Shown: positions 24,823-33,219, numbered from the stretch's first letter. The stretch: DNA of 64,000 bases from Klebsiella sp. BIGb0138 (GCF_004342285.1 NZ_SMCV01000002.1:372001-436000), one strand, 5' to 3'. A program made the numbers and translations. The notes: generated from the sequence alone by a model not told the origin.

Positions 24823-25736
24823 AGCTCGCGGACGGCCAGCATCTCCTCCATCACCGCCGTCAGTTTCTGAATCGCCATTTGCGCCGGACGAGAGAGCTGG
24901 CGCGATGGCGCCGTGCACAGCGCCAGCGTCAGCGGCCGCAGCAGCTTATTGCGCAGCGGAATAAAGGCCAGCTGCCCGCTTTTTACCTCGTCCAGCACAT
25001 CCAGCAGGCTCAGCACCGTCACGCCGCTACCTTTGAGCACCAGCGATTTAATCAACCGGATATCGTTGCAGCTGATGGCGTTGGTCGGGGAAAAATCATA
25101 GTGGCGATACAGCATCCCCACCCGGTCATGAACAATCAGCGGCGCGCCGGGGAGGATGTGGCGCTGCTCGCTGAGCTCCCCCAGTGACAGCACCGTCGAG
25201 CCGGCAAGGGGATGATCCGGGCGCAGCACCACCCCCATCTCCAGCTCAACAAACGCCAGCACGCTCAGCCCCGCCTGGCCTTCCGGGTCAAGAATCAGGC
25301 CAAAATCGAGATCGGCCTGGCGCACTTTTTCGCTGACCGTATGGCTGTCCGCCACCTGTAAAACCAGCTCCAGCCAGTCCCAGACGCCGATGATTTCGGC
25401 CAGCGCCGCGGCAAAGCTGCCCTCCGCCAGCGCCTGCACCATCCCGACGCTGACCGTCCCGCGCTTTAGCCCCTGCAGTTCATCAAACTTCTGCCGGGTC
25501 AGACGAAACTCTTTTTGCCAGCGCAGCAGATTGTCATACAGCAGTTCCCCGGCGGTGGTCATGCGCAGCCCTTCCGGCAGCCGTTCAAACAGCGGCGTGC
25601 CGAAGGCCTCTTCGGCCTGCAGGATCTGGCGGTTAATCGCCGACGCCGAGATATGCAGTTTTTCCGCCGCCCGGCGCAGGCTGCCGCTGCGGGCGACTTC
25701 AGAAAAATAGAGCGCAAAACGCGAAAATGGACTCAT
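24801..25736 (-). CDS. hpxR: LysR-family regulator HpxR
   Basis: 311 residues. An N-terminal helix-turn-helix (SGSLRRAAEKLHISASAINRQI, about residues 17-38) is followed by a LysR substrate-binding domain. Divergent from hpxDE and convergent with hpxO, it is placed to control hypoxanthine/xanthine/urate oxidation. The effector is probably a pathway purine, by context. Confidence 0.88.
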   Translation of the reverse strand: MSPFSRFALYFSEVARSGSLRRAAEKLHISASAINRQILQAEEAFGTPLFERLPEGLRMTTAGELLYDNLLRWQKEFRLTRQKFDELQGLKRGTVSVGMVQALAEGSFAAALAEIIGVWDWLELVLQVADSHTVSEKVRQADLDFGLILDPEGQAGLSVLAFVELEMGVVLRPDHPLAGSTVLSLGELSEQRHILPGAPLIVHDRVGMLYRHYDFSPTNAISCNDIRLIKSLVLKGSGVTVLSLLDVLDEVKSGQLAFIPLRNKLLRPLTLALCTAPSRQLSRPAQMAIQKLTAVMEEMLAVRELQPNGPP

Positions 25737-25863
25737 ACCTCACCTGTACTCTTTTTTGCAACGGGTTAGTGAATTAATGCTGATGGATGTCAACACCCTA
25801 ATATGACAACAATAAACTCACAACAATTAAACAAATCAATTTATGTGAGCAGGAAGGAAGACC
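25737..25863. promoter_or_regulatory. Divergent promoter region hpxR / hpxDE
   Basis: 127 AT-rich bases between the two starts, as usual for a LysR regulator and its target. CTCACA (25817-25822) and TGTGAG (25844-25849) form a spaced inverted repeat immediately before the hpxD ribosome site. No sigma-54 match was found here. Confidence 0.5.
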
Positions 25864-26901
25864 ATGAACAGACCACAGCCCACCCCACCCGCCCATTGCA
25901 CCTTCGAGCCGGAGGACTGGCTACGCCTGGCGAAATGCTGGCACCCGGTCGCCCGCGCCTGTGATATCGGCCCCGCGCCGGTGAAGGCTACGCTGCTGGA
26001 TGAACAGCTGGTGATTTATCGCATCAAGGGACAGGTGGTGGTCGCCCGCGATGTCTGCCCGCACCGCGGCGTGCCGCTGACGCTGGGCTTTCATGATGAA
26101 GAAGGGATCGTCTGCCCCTATCACGGCCTGCGCTTCGGTGAAGATGGCCGTTGCAACCGCATCCCCTCCAGCCCGGACCAGCCGGTGCCGGCGAAGCTGC
26201 ACCTGACCAGCTACGCGGTAGAGGAACGCTACGGGCTGATCTGGACCTGCCTGGCCTTCGACCCGGAAAATCCGCAGCCGCTGCCGACGATGCCCCACTG
26301 GCACGATGACGGTTTTCAGCAGCTCACCTGCCCGGCGTTTGAAGTGAACGGCTTCGCCGGACGCCAGGTTGAGGGATTTCTTGACGTCGCCCACTTCGCC
26401 TGGATCCATACCGAGACCTTCGCCGATCCGGATAACCAGGTGGTGCCGACCTACAATCCGCAGGAGACGCCGTTCGGTTTTGTCGCCGACTACTGGAGCT
26501 CGGTCGGCAACTATCCGGCCAGCGCCGGGTTCCGCGCGCCGGAAGGGTTTCAGTGGCTACGTCACTTCGAAATGCACCTGCCCTTTACCGCCACCCTGAC
26601 CATCCACTTTCCCGGTGAAGCCAGGCTGGTGATCATGAACGCCGCTTCGCCGGTTTCGTCACGGGTGACGCGGATGTTTGCCCCCATCGCGCGCAATTTC
26701 GACCTGCACGTGCCGGAGGAGGAGGTTTATGCCTTCAACCTGCGGGTATTTGAAGAGGATCGGCTGATGGTGGAGACCCAGCGTCCGGAGAGGCTGCCGC
26801 TGGATCTGACGCTCGAAGCGCATATCCCCGCCGACCGCAGCTCCATTGCCTATCGGCGCGGCCTGAAGAAGATGGGCTTCGGTGAGTTTTTCCTGGTGTA
26901 A
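25864..26901 (+). CDS. hpxD: Rieske oxygenase component of the (hypo)xanthine hydroxylase
   Basis: 345 residues. The Rieske [2Fe-2S] ligands are C65-x-H67 (CPHRG) and C84-x2-H87 (CPYHG). The mononuclear iron ligands are expected in FLDVAHFAWIH (H177, H182, with D174 for electron transfer). It oxidises hypoxanthine to xanthine and urate with HpxE, in place of molybdenum xanthine dehydrogenase. The ribosome site GGAAGGAAG is strong. Cotranscribed with hpxE (15-base gap). Confidence 0.95.
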   Translation: MNRPQPTPPAHCTFEPEDWLRLAKCWHPVARACDIGPAPVKATLLDEQLVIYRIKGQVVVARDVCPHRGVPLTLGFHDEEGIVCPYHGLRFGEDGRCNRIPSSPDQPVPAKLHLTSYAVEERYGLIWTCLAFDPENPQPLPTMPHWHDDGFQQLTCPAFEVNGFAGRQVEGFLDVAHFAWIHTETFADPDNQVVPTYNPQETPFGFVADYWSSVGNYPASAGFRAPEGFQWLRHFEMHLPFTATLTIHFPGEARLVIMNAASPVSSRVTRMFAPIARNFDLHVPEEEVYAFNLRVFEEDRLMVETQRPERLPLDLTLEAHIPADRSSIAYRRGLKKMGFGEFFLV

Positions 26902-26916
26902 AGAGGGAGAAGAGTC

Positions 26917-27885
26917 ATGAGTGACGTTCTGAAGGTGATGGTCGACGGCATGTGGCGCCAGGGGGATAACTGCCTCGCCATCAGGCTGACAGGAACAAAT
27001 GGCGCACCGCTCCCCGACTGGCAGCCGGGAGCGCATATCGACGTCCACCTGCCCTGCGGGATTATCCGCCAGTACTCGTTAACCGGCTCGCACACCGCGA
27101 CGGAGGGTTATCTGATCTGCGTGGCGCGGGAGAGCGATTCCCGCGGCGGGTCGCGCTATATCCATGAGACGCTGCGCCCCGGCCAGACGCTGGCGATCTC
27201 GCCGCCGCGCAATCTGTTTGCGCTGCAGCGCGCACGCCACGTGACCCTGCTGGCCGCCGGGATCGGCATCACTCCGCTGTATGCGATGGCGCTACAGCTG
27301 GCAAACGAAGGGATAGCGTTTACGCTGCATTACTATGTTAAACGCCGGGAAAATGGCGCCTTTATTGCTGAAATGACGAGGACGTTGCCGGAAGGGAGTG
27401 TGATGATTCATTGCTCCAGCGAAGGGCACAGCCCGCGGGTCAATCTGGCGGCGATGCTGAACGAGGCGCAGGCCGACCAGCGTCTGTACCTCTGCGGGCC
27501 GCCGGGATTTATGGCCGCCGTGCGTCAGGCGGCCGCGGAAAAAGGCTGGGACGAGGCGCAGGTACACAGCGAGGCCTTTCAACCGCTGCCGCCCAGCGCC
27601 GGCGCAGGAGAGGATGGGATCTTTACCGTGACCCTCTCCTCCTCCGGGGAAAGCTGGCCGGTTCCGGGCCACAAGACCATCGCCCAGGTGCTGCAGGAAA
27701 ACGGCGTTGCCGTTCCGCTCTCCTGTGAAATGGGGATTTGCGGCGCCTGTCTGACGCCGGTGATCGCCGGAGAGGTGGACCACCGCGATACGGTGCAGTC
27801 AGAGGCAGAAAAGTGCGCCGGCGCGCAGCATATCGCGCTATGCTGCTCCCGCAGCCGCTCCGCCAGCTTAGTGATTGATTTATAA
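26917..27885 (+). CDS. hpxE: Reductase component of the (hypo)xanthine hydroxylase
   Basis: 322 residues, phthalate-dioxygenase-reductase type. Order: flavin-binding barrel with RQYSLTG (about 51-57), NAD-binding domain with GIGITP (115-120) and CGPPGF, and a C-terminal plant-type [2Fe-2S] ferredoxin domain with C270, C275, C278 and C309/C310. It passes electrons from NADH to HpxD. Confidence 0.95.
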   Translation: MSDVLKVMVDGMWRQGDNCLAIRLTGTNGAPLPDWQPGAHIDVHLPCGIIRQYSLTGSHTATEGYLICVARESDSRGGSRYIHETLRPGQTLAISPPRNLFALQRARHVTLLAAGIGITPLYAMALQLANEGIAFTLHYYVKRRENGAFIAEMTRTLPEGSVMIHCSSEGHSPRVNLAAMLNEAQADQRLYLCGPPGFMAAVRQAAAEKGWDEAQVHSEAFQPLPPSAGAGEDGIFTVTLSSSGESWPVPGHKTIAQVLQENGVAVPLSCEMGICGACLTPVIAGEVDHRDTVQSEAEKCAGAQHIALCCSRSRSASLVIDL

Positions 27886-27900
27886 CCTTTCTGCTACGCC

Positions 27901-27947
27901 GATGCCTGCAAATCAACGCTGACGTTTCAGGCATCGCGTCTTTCTCT
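27901..27947 (+). terminator. Probable terminator of hpxDE
   Basis: GATGCCTG (27901-27908) pairs with CAGGCATC (27928-27935), followed by a pyrimidine-rich, T-containing tail. It starts 16 bases after the hpxE stop. Confidence 0.6.
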
Positions 27948-28059
27948 CTCCTGAACATAGCCAACTAATTACATTTAAATCAATAAGATAAGAAATCATT
28001 CCAGTTAGTCATGTTCTTAATAAAAATTATTCATTTCACTTATTAATCCATTTCCGCCA

Positions 28060-28076
28060 TATTTGTATGACAAATA
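28060..28076. promoter_or_regulatory. Palindrome upstream of the PerC-like gene
   Basis: TATTTGT-ATG-ACAAATA is a perfect 7-base inverted repeat 29 bases before the start codon, in an AT-rich promoter-like stretch. It may be an operator. Confidence 0.4.
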
Positions 28077-28105
28077 CATCATAACCCAAAACGCCGGGCG
28101 CCATT

Positions 28106-28444
28106 ATGAATACCACACAGAAGAGACGGCTTCAGGCCGATAGCCTGCAGGAAAAGGGTTTATTACGCCGCGCCTTCGCGCTATGGGCTGAGATAGAAAA
28201 ACTCGGCGACGAGGAAGTCCAGGCCCAGGCCAGACACAAGCAGTCTGAGATTGCGGCGCTGCTGAAACAGCGGCGGCTGGAGCAGGAAAGCGCAAAATAT
28301 AACTGTCGGCATAATATTGCCGCCGACCGGCAGGCCATCGTTGAATATCTGCGCAATGGCATGACGCCCCGGGAAATTGCGGCCTTAACGCAGCGTTCCA
28401 GCGCCTTTATTTACAGCTGCAGGAAGTGGCTCTCCCCCCGCTGA
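28106..28444 (+). CDS. Small PerC-like regulatory protein
   Basis: 112 residues, basic. The N-terminal part (AFALWAEIEKLGDEEVQ preceded by LQEKGLLRR) resembles the PerC family pattern of a charged helix, 'GL.RRA...W', seen in enterobacterial transcription factors that antagonise H-NS. The C-terminal part, NGMTPREIAALTQRSSAFIY, reads like a helix-turn-helix of the transposase/resolvase sort. The combination suggests DNA binding. The ribosome site is weak. It lies between the purine cluster and the T6SS operon, converging on the latter. The assignment is by pattern only. Confidence 0.55.
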   Translation: MNTTQKRRLQADSLQEKGLLRRAFALWAEIEKLGDEEVQAQARHKQSEIAALLKQRRLEQESAKYNCRHNIAADRQAIVEYLRNGMTPREIAALTQRSSAFIYSCRKWLSPR

Positions 28445-28460
28445 CCTCGCCACGTCACAC

Positions 28461-28524
28461 GTGCTGACCAGCTGTCCGGGTATGGCGTGGCGCGCAGCGC
28501 CGTTTCCGGACAGGTGTTCAGCAC
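28461..28524. repeat. Long imperfect inverted repeat with inner hairpin
   Basis: Arms GTGCTGACCAGCTGTCCGG (28461-28479) and CCGGACAGGTGTTCAGCAC (28506-28524) pair in 17 of 19 positions. An inner stem GGCGC (28489-28493) / GCGCC (28497-28501) lies in the loop. No T-run follows it, so it is not a simple terminator. Confidence 0.7.
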
Positions 28525-28567
28525 AGACTTAGCACCAACCATAAAATGTAGTTCTATCCGAGTATTT

Positions 28568-28594
28568 GCCAGCCAGTGATTGGCTGGCTTTTTT
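28568..28594 (+). terminator. Strong intrinsic terminator, plus-strand
   Basis: GCCAGCCA (28568-28575) pairs with TGGCTGGC (28581-28588), loop of 5, followed by six T. It reads on the plus strand and lies 120 bases beyond the PerC-like gene, so it may end that transcript or a separate small RNA. Confidence 0.85.
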
Positions 28595-28621
28595 GATCGC
28601 CGCTATCTACGGTAGAAACAC

Positions 28622-29695
28622 TTAGCTTTTTTCAATACGAAACGTTGACAGAATGATTTCCTGGCAGCGTATATTGGCTTCAAAATAGTAGTTTTGATGA
28701 TTGCGATGAGGGCCGACAACCTCAACGTAACACCACAAATCATTAATTTTAAAAATGCACATTTGATAAGCCGCCCGGACATTCTCAGCAGCGCTTACCA
28801 CTTCTCCTGAACAGGTATAGATATCGCCCGTAAAGGCGGTATTGATCTCGTTAGGGACGCTAACAATATCCGTTGCAGACAGTGAGACTGCGCGATCGTG
28901 CTGATTAAAGCGTGCAGTGGCGACCTTGAAAATATCGCCTTCGCTGTGATAATCATCCTGCCGGTAGATACAGAGATTAATCACTCCATGATTAATCTCG
29001 TTAAACGTGTGTTCTATCACCAGACGATTATCAGCCAGCGTGCTCACCTGCCATGAATCAGGAATTTTAAACCCACTATCATTTTTTTTACTCAGGCTGA
29101 CGGTTTTTAACAGTTCCGCAAGCATCATATTGCTGCGATGCATCAGGTCCCAGTTGATCGCAATCAGCAAGATTTGATTGGCAAGCGCGTTGTAATCCCG
29201 GGCGGCACAAGACGTTTTAATTAAAAAGTAATTACCGCCGCCATTTATGGGGTTGTAATCTTTTTGCACGCTATAACGTGAAACAACTTCATCACCTGAG
29301 GTCATCGTTTTACTGGTCAGAATATCAGCAAATTTTCCGCTGCCGGAGGGGTGCGTGATGATCCGCTGGTGCAGAATCTTCTCGCCCATCAAATCGAGCT
29401 TATTTATCAGCCAGTCTGATGCATTCATTTCCCAGCGGCAATGCTCATAAGCCGCCCAGACTTCAACGTAGGGCGAGGTATCCTCGGTGATGTAGCGCCC
29501 GATGTTGGTTAGCCCGACGTCCTGAAAAACAACGGGCCGCAGCTCAACGGGCTTAACGCTCTGCGGAAGCAGGATCCAGTAATGCAACATCTCTTTTTCT
29601 GCAGAGGTGTAGAGACATTTCCAAAAGCCATCCCGAACCGCTTGCGCCTGCTCCTGCAATTCGAGAGGGAAAAGATATTTTTTTTCAGTATCCAT
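28622..29695 (-). CDS. Unrecognised protein at the end of the T6SS operon
   Basis: 357 residues, soluble, no signal peptide or membrane helix. It appears to hold two similar-sized parts (about 1-205 and 208-357); the second begins with a stretch like DcrB/DUF1795 proteins (GFKIPDSWQVST) and ends in a beta-rich segment. DUF1795 proteins include EagR chaperones that protect T6SS effector membrane segments, so a chaperone or adaptor role is possible but speculative. Several surface cysteines occur. GAGGG precedes the ATG. Base composition is more AT-rich than the core T6SS genes, as in exchangeable cargo. It follows the membrane protein gene by 22 bases. Confidence 0.7.
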   Translation of the reverse strand: MDTEKKYLFPLELQEQAQAVRDGFWKCLYTSAEKEMLHYWILLPQSVKPVELRPVVFQDVGLTNIGRYITEDTSPYVEVWAAYEHCRWEMNASDWLINKLDLMGEKILHQRIITHPSGSGKFADILTSKTMTSGDEVVSRYSVQKDYNPINGGGNYFLIKTSCAARDYNALANQILLIAINWDLMHRSNMMLAELLKTVSLSKKNDSGFKIPDSWQVSTLADNRLVIEHTFNEINHGVINLCIYRQDDYHSEGDIFKVATARFNQHDRAVSLSATDIVSVPNEINTAFTGDIYTCSGEVVSAAENVRAAYQMCIFKINDLWCYVEVVGPHRNHQNYYFEANIRCQEIILSTFRIEKS

Positions 29696-29717
29696 CGTAC
29701 ACCCTCAACCATAGTAC

Positions 29718-30152
29718 TTATTTAAGCCATAAACCTGAAAATATCAGCACGCTGCCCAAAGAGACTAAGCCTTTTGCAACGATAAGTAAGCTCGGGGCGA
29801 CAACACGTGATACCGAGGATAACTTTTCATAATTTTGCGCATTGTGCGTTTTATGGCCGCCCATAATCCCGGCAAAAATAGTACAAAGCAGAACCACGAC
29901 GACTTTTAATCCCCAGAGACACAGCAATGACATTGAAAAGATGATCGAATACTGTTTCGCCGTTGCCACAGAAAATAATGAAAAGGACTGCGCCAGATAT
30001 TTAAAAATAAAACTGATGACCACCGTCGCAACCAGCACCAGGAGCAGCATTAAGCCCGTCCTGAACCACTGTTTTTTGCTGAACTGATCTTTCCCATTCC
30101 ATATCAGCACCAACGTCAGAATCAAAAAGAGAATAAAGAAAAACCAATTCAT
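29718..30152 (-). CDS. Four-helix inner-membrane protein, candidate immunity protein
   Basis: 144 residues with four hydrophobic stretches: about 3-16 (FFFILFLILTLVLIW), 30-50, 65-95 and 120-140. No known domain recognised. It sits directly behind the PAAR protein gene, the usual place for an immunity gene, and a multi-pass inner-membrane immunity protein would fit a membrane-attacking effector. This is inference from position and topology. The start at 30152 is preferred because GGGGA lies 8 bases upstream; the Met at 30167 has no ribosome site. AT-rich compared with the core T6SS genes. Confidence 0.65.
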   Translation of the reverse strand: MNWFFFILFLILTLVLIWNGKDQFSKKQWFRTGLMLLLVLVATVVISFIFKYLAQSFSLFSVATAKQYSIIFSMSLLCLWGLKVVVVLLCTIFAGIMGGHKTHNAQNYEKLSSVSRVVAPSLLIVAKGLVSLGSVLIFSGLWLK

Positions 30153-30176
30153 TACCACGTTCCCCATTTACACATT

Positions 30177-31235
30177 TTAATCTCCTACCAGGACTGTAAC
30201 ACACCCCGTCTTAATCACACCATCGCCGTCCCCAACGGCGGGGGGCGGGTTGTTTTTATCATCGTCATCATAAATCCAGTCAATGATAGGTTTGAGCGCC
30301 ACTTTGATATTCGCATCCGCTTTGAGCCCAAGCGCTAGCGCGACCTCGCCTGCAGCCCGCAGGTTAAGGGAATAGTCCGTTTCATCGATATACGCCGCCA
30401 CCCCCGCAGAGGCGCCGGCGCTGCCGACACTGCCCCCGATTTTGCCATCGGCAACAATCACGCCGAGAAGATCGACTTTGCCCGTGCCCTCTCCTTTAAC
30501 TCCGGCGGCTTCTGCCCCTAATTCAGCATTAAAGCCATAGCGCCCTTTATTCCCGTTGTATAGCTCACTGACGGCCTTTGCTTCGGCGGTGCCGACGGTA
30601 AAATCGCCGCCGACGCCCCCATACAGGGTACCTTCTTTTCCAAGACCGCCCGTCGCACCATATTGCATCCCTGTCGCGGAGGCGCTGGCGTTTAATCCGG
30701 CATAATCGGCCTGATCGACCACCAGCGTGCCACTGGCATTGGCGACAGCCAATTTGGTGTGCAGTTCGCCGCGCGCCAGAGACTGGCTTTTCATATTCCC
30801 GACGGTGATGTCTGCCAGGGCAAAGCCCGCAGTCGCCGTGTCCGGTTTCCCTAATCCGGTTTTATCTTCCAGACTCGCGTAAGCGCCAAGAACCCGGGCA
30901 TCAAAAACATCGCCATGCATGGCGCCATCTTCACCCGCCTGTTTCGCCAGCGTTCCTCCCCAGTATTGCGGAGGCGCGGGTTTGACCGCCGCTGCTGCCG
31001 GAGTACCGGCGGTATTACAAAGCGTTTTATCGCCTTGCCGGGCGAGAGGTAACCCATTAACAAATACCGTCGCTGACCCCCCGACGATGCTCCCCTGCCC
31101 ATGCTGAGAGCATGAAAGCGGGTCGCCTTTCCGTGCCGCCGGAAATCCGCCAATAATGACATTCGGGCTTCCGCTTTGAATTGGGCCAGTATGCGCACTT
31201 GTGTCAATACGCGCTCTGGCGGCAGGTTTTCCCAT
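30177..31235 (-). CDS. PAAR-domain T6SS protein with Ala/Gly-rich C-terminal domain
   Basis: 352 residues. Residues about 1-85 form a PAAR spike-tip domain: MGKPAARARID, then the hairpins IQSGSPNVIIGG-PAARKGD and IVGGSATVFVNG-LARQGD. Residues about 95-325 are rich in Ala, Gly and short alternating strands without Cys, and resemble no enzyme I recognise. The last residues, VIKTGCVTVLVGD, look like another PAAR hairpin strand. The gene starts 23 bases after vgrG, so the protein probably caps VgrG and carries a fused effector domain. The composition suggests a membrane-active rather than catalytic toxin; this is inference. The ATG at 31235 is used; an in-frame TTG at 31256 is less likely. Confidence 0.75.
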   Translation of the reverse strand: MGKPAARARIDTSAHTGPIQSGSPNVIIGGFPAARKGDPLSCSQHGQGSIVGGSATVFVNGLPLARQGDKTLCNTAGTPAAAAVKPAPPQYWGGTLAKQAGEDGAMHGDVFDARVLGAYASLEDKTGLGKPDTATAGFALADITVGNMKSQSLARGELHTKLAVANASGTLVVDQADYAGLNASASATGMQYGATGGLGKEGTLYGGVGGDFTVGTAEAKAVSELYNGNKGRYGFNAELGAEAAGVKGEGTGKVDLLGVIVADGKIGGSVGSAGASAGVAAYIDETDYSLNLRAAGEVALALGLKADANIKVALKPIIDWIYDDDDKNNPPPAVGDGDGVIKTGCVTVLVGD

Positions 31236-31257
31236 AATCGCGTTCTCTGTAGGCAAA

Positions 31258-33219
31258 TTAACTGTTAACTTTCACAAGCGCGCCTTTGATATCGGTAAGA
31301 TTGCTACCCACTATGCTCACCGTGTTATTCGCCTTCAACTCGGTATTCACACCGTCGCCCAGCGATGTCAATTCGTCACCTTTGAATATGGCCTGTGTCA
31401 CCGCTTCAGCCGTAAGGTTGCCTTCCCCGACTTTTATTTCAATTGCATCAGGCGTAATCAGAATATAGTTGTCTTTCACTTTAAGCTTAATACTGGTCAC
31501 GGATTCAAGCAGCGCATTACCTTCTTTATCCAGGGTTAACGCCGTTTGATCTTTACCAACATTTATAATGTGTTTATTACCTATATTATGCGTTTCATTA
31601 TTACCGACAGAAGATTTTAGATTGCGCTTTATCGTAATATTTTCATCTTGTCCGACCGTTTTTTTGCGGTCCACCCCCACGTCGTGGGTCTCAGAATGTT
31701 CGATGTCCGTATCCATATTTTTTTCGGCATGGATCCAGATCTGCTCATGGCCTGCTTTATCTTCAAAACGCAGGGCGTTGGCATTGTCGACAGAGCCATC
31801 CTTCGAACGACTGAGAAACCCCATCTGCGTCGCCGCGGCTGGCAGCGCCCACGGCGGCATGCTCGCTTCGTTATACACCCGTCCGGTGACGATCGGCCGG
31901 TCCGGGTCGCCGTTGATGAAGTCGATCACCACCTCATCGCCCACCCGCGGGATCTGCACCCCGCCGTAGCCCTGACCCGCCCACGCGCTCGATACGCGCA
32001 CCCAGCATGAACTGGTGTCGTCCCCTTTCGCCAGACGATCCCAGTGGAACTTCACCTTGATCCGCCCGTATTTATCCGTCCAGATGCTCTCGCCCTGCGG
32101 GCCCACCACCTTCGCCGTCTGCGGGCCGTAGGTCCGCGGCCACGCCGTCGCCTGCGCCGGGCGATAGGCCACCGATGCCGGGATCACCGTAAAGTCGATG
32201 CGGTGTACCGTCGCCCCACCGTCGCCGCTGGCGTAGCGGTTTTCTTCAAAGGTATACTCCGCCACCGTGGTCAGGTAGTCACCGTTGTCGCTGAAAAACG
32301 GCGCGTTGCTCAGGGTAAAGGTTGCGCCGGGCGCGATCCCCATCGCCGTCGCCGTCGCCCGGATCTGCTGATGCTCCACCTGCCAGCGCTCCTGGCGGAT
32401 GCGGGCGTAGAACTCGCCGTGACTGTGCTCGACGAAGCGCCCCGGCCAGTCGTACACGTCAATGCTCCCCGGCGACGGTGAGGCCGGGTTCTGCTGGGCC
32501 TGGAACAGCCACGCGTTGGGCTTGCGGAAGTCGTAGTCATCGAGGCTGTAGATCCCCGGCGTCACGCTGTCTTCCAGCGCCCACTGGCCAATCCCCTCTT
32601 CATCGGTACTCCCGCCCGACGACGTCTGGTGATACGGGATCACCTCGTAGCCGCTGAACGGCTGATACTGCTCCGCCGCATCGGTCAGCACCAGGGTGTG
32701 CTTGTCCGCCTCGTGCCGGAAGTGATACGCAATCCCCTCCAGCTCCATCAGCCGGCTGATAAAGTCGAAACTGCTCTCCTGGTACTGCACGCAGTAGTCC
32801 CACACCCGATAACTGCCGCTCAGCCGGTCTTCAATATTCACCTGATATTCGCCGAGCAGCGTTTTGACTATCTGCGGTACCGTCTGTCCCTGGAAAATAC
32901 GCAGGTTACGGTCGCGCTTCATCGGCCACAGATCCGGCTCAACCGTCAGCTGATAGACCGCGTAACGGGTGCCGGACAGCTCGGTCGCGCTCACCGCCAC
33001 GCGCGTCACCTTGCCATTGATGTAGCGGGAGGTGAGCAGATTTTGCGTGGGAATGGTCACCGTAACCGCCTGGCCCAACAGCGTACTGCGGTCGATACGC
33101 GCATCGGTGCCGAGCAGCGTCAGAGTCAGGGCAAACGACCCGGACATCGCCTCACGGCCGGAGAGTTTCCAGAAAAGCAGCCCCTCCACCGGGAGCTGAA
33201 CGGTAATTCGGTTAAACAT
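31258..33219 (-). CDS. vgrG: VgrG spike protein (TssI)
   Basis: 653 residues, fusion of gp27-like (about 1-370) and gp5-like parts. The OB-fold segment ends with WVRVSSAWAGQGYGGVQIPRVGDEVVIDF. The C-terminal part is the beta-helix needle, with no added effector domain. It tops the Hcp tube and carries the adjacent PAAR protein. The start MFNRITVQL at 33219 is the family's usual N-terminus. The gene is a mosaic in composition: about 25% GC in 31561-31620 against about 70% in 32341-32400. Confidence 0.95.
   Translation of the reverse strand: MFNRITVQLPVEGLLFWKLSGREAMSGSFALTLTLLGTDARIDRSTLLGQAVTVTIPTQNLLTSRYINGKVTRVAVSATELSGTRYAVYQLTVEPDLWPMKRDRNLRIFQGQTVPQIVKTLLGEYQVNIEDRLSGSYRVWDYCVQYQESSFDFISRLMELEGIAYHFRHEADKHTLVLTDAAEQYQPFSGYEVIPYHQTSSGGSTDEEGIGQWALEDSVTPGIYSLDDYDFRKPNAWLFQAQQNPASPSPGSIDVYDWPGRFVEHSHGEFYARIRQERWQVEHQQIRATATAMGIAPGATFTLSNAPFFSDNGDYLTTVAEYTFEENRYASGDGGATVHRIDFTVIPASVAYRPAQATAWPRTYGPQTAKVVGPQGESIWTDKYGRIKVKFHWDRLAKGDDTSSCWVRVSSAWAGQGYGGVQIPRVGDEVVIDFINGDPDRPIVTGRVYNEASMPPWALPAAATQMGFLSRSKDGSVDNANALRFEDKAGHEQIWIHAEKNMDTDIEHSETHDVGVDRKKTVGQDENITIKRNLKSSVGNNETHNIGNKHIINVGKDQTALTLDKEGNALLESVTSIKLKVKDNYILITPDAIEIKVGEGNLTAEAVTQAIFKGDELTSLGDGVNTELKANNTVSIVGSNLTDIKGALVKVNS

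Noticed and set aside
25817-25849. CTCACA...TGTGAG as a CRP site before hpxD
   Set aside because: The half-sites are in the wrong order and 21 bases apart, unlike TGTGA-N6-TCACA; it may be a small stem near the ribosome site.
31235-31256. TTG start for the PAAR protein
   Set aside because: The ATG at 31235 gives the family's usual N-terminus (MGKPAAR); the TTG start would lie against the vgrG stop without a ribosome site.
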